This document shows positions 1-7,037 of a DNA stretch of 64,000 nucleotides, in pieces. The stretch spans positions 7,761 through 71,760 of the forward strand of contig CAWUIO010000017.1 in assembly GCA_963922455.1 (NCBI GenBank), in the 5' to 3' direction. This DNA comes from CAWUIO01 sp963922455 (GTDB lineage Bacteria; Bacteroidota; Bacteroidia; Cytophagales; Microscillaceae). A model generated the notes under the pieces. It made no database searches. It saw only the letters and a list, made by a program, of their open reading frames with translations, and was not told the origin of the DNA. The stretch's first letter is position 1; each line of letters starts with the position of its first letter. The translations under genes and the position numbers were made by a program.

Positions 1-204
1 ATACCCTGGGATGAGCTGAAAATCAATGGTCCGTACCGGGCCATTCCTTGGAAGGCCGACAGCTTTGACTTTATTATTTTATGGGAATCGCGCGAACTAT
101 GGGCGGAGTGGAAAACAGACTACCGATGGGCCTTTTCGGGCAAACTGCGCCATATTTATGTCCACAAAAAACACCAGAAACCCTTACAAGACCGCTTGCC
201 TTAG
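1..204 (+). CDS. C-terminal part of an unidentified protein (5' end outside window)
   Basis: Frame 1 is open from the first base to a TAG at 202-204 and gives 67 residues rich in Trp, Lys and aromatics (ends KKHQKPLQDRLP). No start codon is visible, so the gene begins upstream of the window. I do not recognise the family and see no motif that fixes a function. The protein-like composition and the sharp switch to repeat sequence right after the stop support it as coding. An out-of-frame ORF from base 26 runs through the stop into the repeat and is a shadow. The first dispersed element starts 20 nt after the stop. Confidence 0.6.
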   Translation: MPWDELKINGPYRAIPWKADSFDFIILWESRELWAEWKTDYRWAFSGKLRHIYVHKKHQKPLQDRLP

Positions 205-224
205 AAATTCTAAGATCTTTATTT

Positions 225-362
225 GGGGCTTGCCCGCGCTATCTAGGTATGTGCCCCTTTGGGAAAAACAGCTAGGCGCGGGCCGGGCTACCCAGCAAGC
301 CCGAGCCTGCCCCCCGCCAGGCCCTTTCGGTCTCGGCCGCAAGCGGTGGGTATCCCTAAGCT
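225..362 (+). repeat. dispersed two-hairpin intergenic element, copy 1
   Basis: Begins GGGGCTTGCCCGCGC and pairs with GCGCGGGC 36 nt later. The second half is divergent (CGAGCCTG...TCTCGGCC) but it ends in ATCCCTAAGC like the others. It starts 20 nt after the stop of the preceding gene. It faces copy 2 with its CCCTAAGC end, 62 bp apart. Confidence 0.85.
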
Positions 363-423
363 AAAAGAAAAAGCCCGCTGGCTAATAGAGAAAAATTTTG
401 TAGGAAATCACTAATTTGCATTT

Positions 424-552
424 GGCTGAGGGATAGAGCGGCATGTTTGAGCTCGTGTGGGGCAGAGGGTAAAGGCAGCGAGTAGCGAAAGCCCGACCCC
501 GGCGCCACTATGCGTCCTATTCATCCCAATTTTGATCGCCGGGGGCAGCCCC
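424..552 (-). repeat. dispersed two-hairpin intergenic element, copy 2
   Basis: Reverse orientation: GGCTGAGGGATAGAGCGG at the left, GGGGGCAGCCCC at the right. This copy uses the alternative stem pair ACCCCGGC / GCCGGGGG around a 34-nt variable segment. It lies just upstream of moeA, so it sits in that gene's promoter or leader region. Confidence 0.9.
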
Positions 553-600
553 TATATTTTTTTGGCATCTTGAGCGATGTTTCACTCCATAACTATTGCA

Positions 601-1818
601 ATGATTTCTGTAGAAGAAGCACTTAACATTATTTTGGGCCAAGCTGAGGCGATCTCCGTGGAGACGTGCCCGAGTGTAGAGGCCACAGGACGGGTTTTAC
701 AAGAAGAAATCCAAGCCGACCGGGATTTTCCGCCCTACGACCGTGTGATGATGGATGGTATTGCCCTACGCTATGCCGATTGGGAGGCGGGTCATAAACG
801 ATTCCTAATTCAAGGCACTTTACTTGCCGGGAGCCCTCCCTTAAACCTAGAAGGAAGTGGGGGAGCCATCGAGATCATGACCGGTGCTATGTGCCCCCCG
901 GGTGCCGATACCGTCATCCCGGTAGAAGATATCCGAAGGGAAGAAGTGGATGGCCAGGTCTTCGTGCACCTTGAAGTCGATACGCTCAAAAAAGGACAAC
1001 ATATTCACCAACAAGGGACCGACCGAAAAGCTGGTGAAGTTTTACTCAAACCGGGGGCCCTCATTTCCCAAGCAGAAGTAGCGGTGGCCGTGAGTGTGGG
1101 CAAACCCCAGCTGCAAGTAAGCCGCTTGCCCAACATTGCCCTCATTTCTACCGGAGATGAATTAGTCGACATTACCGACACCCCGCTGCCTCACCAGATA
1201 AGACGATCCAATGTGTATGCCTTGTCTAGCGTTCTCAAACAATATCAAATAGAGCCCACCTTATATCACTTGCAAGATTCCTTGCCCGAGGTCGAAAAAC
1301 GCTTAGCCCAGATCCTCGAGGAATTTGATATCATTCTGCTAAGTGGGGGGGTTTCCAAAGGGAAGGCCGATTATATCCCGCAAGCTTTAGAAAACCTGGG
1401 GGCAGATAAATTATTTCATCGGGTAAAACAAAAACCTGGGAAACCTTTTTGGTTTGGGCGAAGGAAGGAAAGTGTTTTATTTTCTTTTCCGGGCAATCCT
1501 GTTTCTACAGTGGTCTGCTTTTATCGCTATTTGATTCCCTACATACAACAAATAAGTGGAGCCTCTTTAACTTCCCTTCTCCAGGCTCGATTGGGGGCCG
1601 ATTTTAGCTTTAAAGCCCCTTTAACTTACTTTCTTTCGGTGAAAATCCATTTTTCAGAAGAGGGCGCTTTGTGGGCGTATCCTATCCCTGGGCAAGGCTC
1701 GGGTGACTTCGCCAACCTGATTGCCTGCGACGGATTTTTGGAACTTCCACCCGACCGATCAGATTTTACCAAAGGAGAGGTGTTTCCCTACATACCCTTT
1801 CGTAACTTAGTTGGCTAA
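601..1818 (+). CDS. moeA: molybdopterin molybdenumtransferase MoeA
   Basis: MoeA inserts molybdate into adenylylated molybdopterin to complete molybdenum cofactor in the cytosol. The 405-residue product has the usual length and the family hallmarks: an N-terminal VEATGRVL / PPYDRVMMDGIA segment, ALISTGDELV in the middle (MoCF-binding domain), LSGGVSKGKADY, KPGKPFWFG and FSFPGNPVST. The start chosen is the ATG at 601 (MISVEEAL), which matches how family members begin; an in-frame ATG at 577 would add eight residues that look like leader sequence. No other Mo-cofactor gene is in the window, so it appears to stand alone behind two copies of the dispersed element. Confidence 0.95.
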   Translation: MISVEEALNIILGQAEAISVETCPSVEATGRVLQEEIQADRDFPPYDRVMMDGIALRYADWEAGHKRFLIQGTLLAGSPPLNLEGSGGAIEIMTGAMCPPGADTVIPVEDIRREEVDGQVFVHLEVDTLKKGQHIHQQGTDRKAGEVLLKPGALISQAEVAVAVSVGKPQLQVSRLPNIALISTGDELVDITDTPLPHQIRRSNVYALSSVLKQYQIEPTLYHLQDSLPEVEKRLAQILEEFDIILLSGGVSKGKADYIPQALENLGADKLFHRVKQKPGKPFWFGRRKESVLFSFPGNPVSTVVCFYRYLIPYIQQISGASLTSLLQARLGADFSFKAPLTYFLSVKIHFSEEGALWAYPIPGQGSGDFANLIACDGFLELPPDRSDFTKGEVFPYIPFRNLVG

Positions 1819-1824
1819 AATTAG

Positions 1825-1855
1825 TTGATGAAGGGTAGGGTTATTTTTACATTTG
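1825..1855 (+). promoter_or_regulatory. probable promoter (TTG-N20-TACATTTG) of the DUF2452 gene
   Basis: TTG at 1825-1827 and TACATTTG at 1848-1855 are 20 bp apart. This fits the Bacteroidota sigma consensus TTG-N(17-23)-TAnnTTTG and is the best match seen in the window. The ATG at 1894 follows 38 bp downstream. Confidence 0.6.
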
Positions 1856-1893
1856 TTTTAGTCCTCAGATATTGATTTTTTAAAGATACCGAT

Positions 1894-2355
1894 ATGAGCC
1901 AATCTGAAAAACCAGAAGAGTTTATCAATCCGATTGATAAAGATAAAGTAGCCGAAAACCCCAGCACACTTCCTTACAGTCACACAGTAGGCGGTTTTGT
2001 TATCAAACCTACCGAAAAGGGAGTCATCAAGGGCAAATCGATGGCTGCCATGGAGCAGCAAACCACCCGGCAACTCCGCCAATTGTACGATCAAATGAAA
2101 GTACTAACCGAACAAGCCAAGGCCTTGCAGGACAGAGCTGAAGTTTCTCGGCAAATCTATGATGCGGAAATGAACTTTGAGCCTATCGTAGGCCATACCT
2201 ATTTTTTATACCGTCGTAAAACCGGTATCTATGTCCTGTCTATGGTGGGGCCAGACGAGTGGGGAAAAAGCTTACCCTTTGAGTATATGTCTAAAGTAAG
2301 CTTGTTGGCGGATCATACTTGGGAAATTCTTGACGAAAATATTCAAGAGTTTTAA
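1894..2355 (+). CDS. DUF2452 domain-containing protein
   Basis: A soluble 153-residue protein with no signal peptide or membrane segment. It matches the DUF2452 pattern: an N-terminal INPIDKDKVAENPSTLPYSH stretch, a central helical Gln/Lys-rich region (about residues 50-90) likely to form a coiled coil, and a C-terminal block GHTYFLYRR...LSMVGPDEWG. The family is found in Bacteroidota and in eukaryotes (C1orf50-like), and its function is unknown. It has its own promoter-like sequence and is followed 29 bp later by the aldo-keto reductase, so the two may be cotranscribed. Confidence 0.85.
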   Translation: MSQSEKPEEFINPIDKDKVAENPSTLPYSHTVGGFVIKPTEKGVIKGKSMAAMEQQTTRQLRQLYDQMKVLTEQAKALQDRAEVSRQIYDAEMNFEPIVGHTYFLYRRKTGIYVLSMVGPDEWGKSLPFEYMSKVSLLADHTWEILDENIQEF

Positions 2356-2384
2356 ACCTTTGGCCGTTCTGCTTTTGAGTAATT

Positions 2385-3350
2385 ATGAGTGTAGAAAAAA
2401 TAGGACTGGGCCTAGCTGCCCTGGGCAGGCCTGGCTATATCAATTTAGGCCATCACGAAGATCTACCTCAAGCAAAAGAGGTAGATCACATGAAAAAACA
2501 TAGCCGCATCATCCTGGATGCCGCTTGGGATGCCGGCATTCGTTATTATGATGCCGCCCGCTCATACGGAAAAGCCGAAGCTTTTCTGGCTTCCTGGCTC
2601 AAAAGCCGAAACATTCCCTCTCAAGACATCCGTGTAGGCTCCAAATGGGGGTATGAGTACACTGCCCAATGGCAAGTTCACGCAGAAAAGCACGAAGTAA
2701 AAGATCATAGCCTCCACTTACTAGAAAAACAATGGCCCGAAAGTAAGTCACTCTTGGGAGACTATCTTGATTTGTATCAAATCCATTCGGCCACTTTGGA
2801 AAGTGGAGTATTAGAAAATCAGGAAGTATTAGCATTCTTAGGAGCCCGTAAAACCCAGGGACTGGAAATTGGCCTCAGCCTCAGTGGTCCCCATCAAGGC
2901 CAAACCCTCGATAAAGCCCAGCAAATCACCTTCCAGGGCAATTTACTCTTTGACTGGGTGCAAGCCACTTGGAATTTGTTGGAAAGCTCCGTTGAAACAA
3001 GTTTGCGAGAAGCCCAAAAAAAGGGAATGAAAGTCATCCTAAAAGAAACCCTAGCCAATGGACGTCTCAGCCCCCGCGGTCAGGATCATCTATCCAAACA
3101 ACAACATGCCATCTTGCAAAGCCTAAGCCAGAAGTATCAAACCAGTGTAGATGCCCTGAGCCTAGCCGCTGCCCTTGCCAACCCCTTTGCCAATATTGTT
3201 TTGTTAGGGGTTGCTTCCTTAGAGCATCTGGAGTCCAATTTGAAGTCCCTAGCCCTTGAGATACGGGCCGAAGACCGTACACTCCTGCGTGACATGGTAG
3301 AGCCCCCAAGGGAATATTGGCAAACACGCAAGAATTTAGGCTGGAATTAG
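2385..3350 (+). CDS. aldo/keto reductase family oxidoreductase
   Basis: Predicted cytosolic NAD(P)H-dependent oxidoreductase of the AKR (beta/alpha)8 fold, 321 residues. The catalytic tetrad is readable in order: Asp56 (YYDAARSYG), Tyr61, Lys87 (GSKWGY) and His134 (LYQIHS). The C-terminal ILLGVASLEHLESN is the nucleotide-binding end of the barrel. The substrate cannot be deduced; the closest feel is the COG0667-type reductases. Its stop overlaps the stop of the convergent blh gene by 4 bp, with no terminator between them. Confidence 0.88.
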   Translation: MSVEKIGLGLAALGRPGYINLGHHEDLPQAKEVDHMKKHSRIILDAAWDAGIRYYDAARSYGKAEAFLASWLKSRNIPSQDIRVGSKWGYEYTAQWQVHAEKHEVKDHSLHLLEKQWPESKSLLGDYLDLYQIHSATLESGVLENQEVLAFLGARKTQGLEIGLSLSGPHQGQTLDKAQQITFQGNLLFDWVQATWNLLESSVETSLREAQKKGMKVILKETLANGRLSPRGQDHLSKQQHAILQSLSQKYQTSVDALSLAAALANPFANIVLLGVASLEHLESNLKSLALEIRAEDRTLLRDMVEPPREYWQTRKNLGWN

Positions 3351-4330
3351 CTAGTATATTCGGTAGCTTGTTTGGCATATACCGATTCCATTACGAGCAT
3401 ATGCGGTAGGGTCAAAATAGAAATACTGATAAAAAAGAGTAGATAGGGCGAGATCTGGCTTTGCCACAGAAACGCCACCCATATTAGGAGCCCAATGCCT
3501 ATAAAACTTATCAAGGAAAAAGGAAGGGCTTTTATAAAAAACTTCCGCCAATTAAAATCTGGGTAGACTTGTCTGAGGCTTACCATTTCGGCTTGCATGG
3601 CTTGTGGTGCGTGCCATAAGGTAAAATAAATCGTAAAGGCTACCTTAAGTGGGCAATAATAACAAAGCCCAAATAACAAAAATAAAACGCCAAGTTCCCA
3701 AGCCAAACGCTGAGTAGGCATGTAGCTTTTGGCCCAAACATACCCTAATATGCCTATATTTACTAGCAAAAGCGTGAGAAGAAAAGCGTAATATGCCCCA
3801 GGCGTGATATTGTTGAGCCATGCTTTGCCCGGATAAGCCCCCAAACCTTCGAGTATGATGCTACTTTCACTCCAGTTGAGGCCAATCAAGGCCAGTAGTA
3901 GGAACATTCCCCAGGAAAAGTATACGCTTCTTTTTAGTATAGATTTTTCGGGTAGATGTATATGAGCCAGTTGTGATTGCCCAAAGTGATAAAAAGAAAG
4001 GCCCAAAAACAAAGCCAACGAAATGCCTGGAAAGAACAGCCAAACAATTGTATACAAGGCCATTACTTGTATGTAAAATTTTAAGAATTGCCGGAAGTTA
4101 AGCGATTTTTTAGCGCTGTGCATATACGCTAAATGATCTACAGCCCCGTGTGGGATTCCAGTCACCACCATCCCTACGCAAAACAGGCTTATTTGCATAG
4201 ATTCTGCATAAGACCCTTGACCAAAACCCCAAGCTACAAAACTAAGCGTTGTAAGAAGGATTAGGATAGTCCAATATGCGGGAACGGCCATGGGCTTGGG
4301 GCCGGAGCGATGGTAGGATATAGCATTCAT
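3347..4330 (-). CDS. blh: Brp/Blh-family beta-carotene 15,15'-dioxygenase
   Basis: Membrane enzyme that cleaves beta-carotene into two retinals, the chromophore for the rhodopsin encoded upstream. The 327-residue product is strongly hydrophobic with roughly eight membrane segments. It has the family histidines in GIPHGAVDHLAY (near residue 60), FYHFGQSQ, LWHAPQAM and LPHMLVM. It is last in the minus-strand order rhodopsin-crtY-blh. The ATG at 4330 lies 89 bp inside crtY; an in-frame ATG at 4291 (MAVPAYW) still precedes the first membrane segment and cuts the overlap to 50 bp. Either way the overlap implies cotranscription and probably translational coupling. Confidence 0.93.
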   Translation of the reverse strand: MNAISYHRSGPKPMAVPAYWTILILLTTLSFVAWGFGQGSYAESMQISLFCVGMVVTGIPHGAVDHLAYMHSAKKSLNFRQFLKFYIQVMALYTIVWLFFPGISLALFLGLSFYHFGQSQLAHIHLPEKSILKRSVYFSWGMFLLLALIGLNWSESSIILEGLGAYPGKAWLNNITPGAYYAFLLTLLLVNIGILGYVWAKSYMPTQRLAWELGVLFLLFGLCYYCPLKVAFTIYFTLWHAPQAMQAEMVSLRQVYPDFNWRKFFIKALPFSLISFIGIGLLIWVAFLWQSQISPYLLFFISISILTLPHMLVMESVYAKQATEYTS

Positions 4331-5468
4331 ACAAACTTTTTAGAAATGGCTTCCAAGGCAATGATAAAAATAAAGGAATTTCTTCTCCTATCGAGCTTGC
4401 CTCATCTAAGAACTTTAAGACAGAGCTCATTTTATTCCGTTGAAACAGGCGCCGCATAATATGCTCGACCCGCCCTCCATCGGATTGGATGATGTGGATG
4501 AGCAAGCGGTCATAAAAATCAAATCGTGACTTAGCCTTCCAATCGGCTTTTGGTTTTGCCTGCCTAGCTAGGGAATGGGCAATGGAACGGCTCGCTTGCT
4601 GAATAGTCTTAAAGGTGTATCCCGTTGTTGGTTTGGTCATGCCCCCAGCCGTACCAATGTTAAATACATGAGGAGCTACCTCAAAAGGAAAAGCATGCGT
4701 GGTCATGGGGATTATACCTTCTTCCTCTTCCTCTATATTAAACTGATTTGCTTGTAACTGAAAATTACTTTCAAGATAATCTTTTAAGGCTTCCTGGTAT
4801 TCAACCTTCGCAAGCGGAGTATTTGAAAACACGGTAAACTCCACTAATGCCCTATGTGCATCAAAGGGCAGTACATAAAAAAATCGTGGGTTGCCTTTTT
4901 GCTCCCCTTGGAAGTCCATTAAGCGAACCGTTTTATCATCAAAAACCGGGTGGTCTGTTTGAATAAACCAGCCGTAAAAGTGTTGTAAACAGAGTGATTC
5001 GTTTTTGGGAGGTGCATCCAGTAAAAAGGGGATGCTGTTAAAAACCTCATTGGCTGTATATTGCCCTTGGCTGGTGTGCACCCTAACTTGCACCCCAGAG
5101 GATACCACTTGTGTTACTTTTTCTTGTTTGAGTAAAAAGTTAGGGTGATGGCTGAGAAGCTCATTGGACCGCACATGAAAATCTTTGCCCGAAAGGTGAT
5201 AGTATTTGTAAGGGTGGAGGGGAGACTTATAATTTCCAAAAGGGTGGCAGAATTCCATTTGATCCCAGTGAGACACACAATCAGAAAAAAACTCCGGGGC
5301 ATTGGTGTCCCAAAAACACCAAGTACGATCCATACTCTGCTTAGGGTTTACATCCAGCATTAAAATGCTTTTGTCCTGCAAAGCCGGGTTATGGAGGATA
5401 TGTAGGGCAAGGCTTCTTCCGGCACAACCACCACCGCAGAATATTATATCGTAATGCGAATTTTCCAT
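4242..5468 (-). CDS. crtY: lycopene beta-cyclase (CrtY type)
   Basis: FAD/NAD(P)-dependent enzyme converting lycopene to beta-carotene, the direct substrate of Blh. The N-terminus YDIIFCGGGCAGRSLA is the Rossmann dinucleotide-binding motif. MLDVNPKQSMDRTWCFWD, HFYGWFIQT and GTAGGMTKPTTGYTF are CrtY signatures. The start chosen is the ATG at 5468 (MENSHYD), giving 408 residues; a longer frame from 5507 adds 13 residues and runs toward the hairpin at 5521-5554. The C-terminal 29 codons overlap blh. Upstream carotenoid genes (crtE, crtB, crtI, crtZ) are not in this window. Confidence 0.93.
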   Translation of the reverse strand: MENSHYDIIFCGGGCAGRSLALHILHNPALQDKSILMLDVNPKQSMDRTWCFWDTNAPEFFSDCVSHWDQMEFCHPFGNYKSPLHPYKYYHLSGKDFHVRSNELLSHHPNFLLKQEKVTQVVSSGVQVRVHTSQGQYTANEVFNSIPFLLDAPPKNESLCLQHFYGWFIQTDHPVFDDKTVRLMDFQGEQKGNPRFFYVLPFDAHRALVEFTVFSNTPLAKVEYQEALKDYLESNFQLQANQFNIEEEEEGIIPMTTHAFPFEVAPHVFNIGTAGGMTKPTTGYTFKTIQQASRSIAHSLARQAKPKADWKAKSRFDFYDRLLIHIIQSDGGRVEHIMRRLFQRNKMSSVLKFLDEASSIGEEIPLFLSLPWKPFLKSLYECYILPSLRPQAHGRSRILDYPNPSYNA

Positions 5469-5520
5469 GAAAAGATTTGGCTTCTTGGGAAGGAATTCCA
5501 AATACAAAGAGAAAAGGGAA

Positions 5521-5554
5521 CCGGGAAAAATAAACCATTGTGTATTTTTCCCGG
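5521..5554 (-). terminator. hairpin between the rhodopsin gene and crtY
   Basis: Perfect 12-bp inverted repeat: CCGGGAAAAATA at 5521-5532 and its complement at 5543-5554, with a 10-nt loop. It sits 7 bp after the rhodopsin stop and 53 bp before the crtY start. There is no clean U-tract after it on the minus strand, so partial termination or mRNA 3'-end protection is more likely than complete termination. Either would favour rhodopsin over crtY-blh. Confidence 0.5.
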
Positions 5555-5561
5555 AGAATAC

Positions 5562-6332
5562 TTAGGCGTTTACAGCCGACTTAGGGGCTTTTTGCTTGTC
5601 ACGCTGCATAGATTCTACAGCAAGACCGTAGATTACCAAACCAAAACCGATTTTGTTTATAGCATCACCTATGTTGTAAATCAGATCCAAGTTTTGTACG
5701 GCGATAACGTTACGTAAAAGACCGTCTGTCTCGATGGCCATGTAACCGATCGGATAGATAGCCCATCCTACTAAGATAAACCAACCCAAAGTACCAAACG
5801 CTTTTTGTAAGATTGGGTCATTAGAGTTAGCCGCCAATTTGCTAGCAGATCCCATCCATACTTCATACAAGATACCTACGTAACCCAAAGTAGAGATGAA
5901 TCCCCACAAGGCACTGCTATCGCGGAAGATAGATTCACCCAAGTAACCGGTAACCAGCATCCATGTAGAATAGAAAATCATCTTCCAAAGAAGTCCAATT
6001 TTAGCTCCAAAGGCTTTCAAGATTAAGTAGAACTCCACACACATCAACGGAACGGTCAAGATCCAGTCAATATAACGGAATTGGGTAGGGGAAGACTGAG
6101 TTGCGATCCAGTAGTCGCGCATGTACCAGTAGTGAGCCGCCGCAATAAAGGTGATTAGGCCCGATACTACCAAGGAAGTTTTCCACTTGCCCTCTACACG
6201 GTTACTCTCGATAAAGAAGAATACCGAAGCGGCCATCATGGCCATAAAGCCAATGAAAAAAGTAAAACCAACATAGTCTGTGGTTTTCAATTCGGCCAAT
6301 AATAAGATTGACGAAAGATTGAAAGTACCCAT
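5562..6332 (-). CDS. xanthorhodopsin/proteorhodopsin-type light-driven proton pump
   Basis: A 256-residue seven-helix retinal protein. Seen: helix C FRYIDWILTVPLM with Asp89-Thr93-Glu100 (the DTE acceptor/donor pattern of outward proton pumps), His67 in AAAHYWYM (the counter-ion partner of Asp89 in proteorhodopsins), Met97 at the spectral-tuning site (green-type), and Lys227 in INKIGFG as the Schiff-base lysine. Helix E reads ALWGFISTLG: Trp143-Gly144 aligns with bacteriorhodopsin Trp137-Trp138, and Gly here opens the carotenoid-antenna window known from xanthorhodopsin. The start is the ATG at 6332; an in-frame ATG at 6371 adds 13 residues of AT-rich leader. First in a cluster with crtY and blh. 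Confidence 0.97.
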   Translation of the reverse strand: MGTFNLSSILLLAELKTTDYVGFTFFIGFMAMMAASVFFFIESNRVEGKWKTSLVVSGLITFIAAAHYWYMRDYWIATQSSPTQFRYIDWILTVPLMCVEFYLILKAFGAKIGLLWKMIFYSTWMLVTGYLGESIFRDSSALWGFISTLGYVGILYEVWMGSASKLAANSNDPILQKAFGTLGWFILVGWAIYPIGYMAIETDGLLRNVIAVQNLDLIYNIGDAINKIGFGLVIYGLAVESMQRDKQKAPKSAVNA

Positions 6333-7037
6333 AATTAAATCAATTGAATATTGAAAAAATGATAAAAACACTGCATTACTTATACACCTAACCTTTCTCA
6401 GTTTTATTTTGTTTAAATTTTAAAAATAAAAAATAAACAAAAAATTCAATCCAAGAGCCTATTCCTTCTGCAATCGACTGTTTTTTGTCAATTTTTGAAG
6501 ATGAATTTCAAAAAAACCCCAAAACATGTTTAATTTTTATAAATTTATAATAGACAAAACACAAACCGCTGAAAATCAAATTGTTAACTATATTATTATA
6601 CCCTATAAAAACCAGATCACAGACGTGATTTTGTTACTTTTTCCTATATTTTGACAAATTCAAGGTTTTCTAGCAGTGTATTGAAAAAGAGACTGGACAG
6701 AGACAAAAAAATTCTGTAAAAAATTAAAATGGGCCCTCATCATATTAGTGAAAAGGTAAAATACCGTATATAAAACCTATGTACAGAATCTCGTTGAAAA
6801 TGGGTATTAAAATTGATTTATACCTACATAAAATTAAGGTGGATGATGGTTCCCATTCTTTTAAGTGGATCAATGCCCACAATTTTAATTCTTTCTTTTT
6901 CGTTTTAAAAAAATAGTAATACCTAAAGGTTTAATTAATCACCATTAATTTTATATTTTTGGGAGTTAAGCACAAATCTTAACAAGAACCGGTTTTTGCC
7001 TATTATCCAAATAAGGATTCGTTTTACATTCAACAGC
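6333..7037. other. 705-bp AT-rich divergent intergenic region
   Basis: Separates the minus-strand rhodopsin gene from the plus-strand TPR-SpoIIE gene. It is very AT-rich with many short A and T tracts. The only promoter-like element I can support is TATTTTTG at 6954-6961 toward the SpoIIE gene. I found no clear TAnnTTTG on the rhodopsin side, no ORF of substance and no copy of the dispersed element. Its length suggests room for regulator binding. Confidence 0.5.
6954..6961 (+). promoter_or_regulatory. possible -7 element (TATTTTTG) for the TPR-SpoIIE gene
   Basis: Matches TAnnTTTG, 77 bp before the ATG at 7038. No TTG box at the expected distance, so support is partial. Confidence 0.35.

Noticed and set aside
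6996..7037. Upstream TTG start for the TPR-SpoIIE protein
   Set aside because: It would put 14 basic and aromatic residues before a clean signal peptide that begins at the ATG at 7038.
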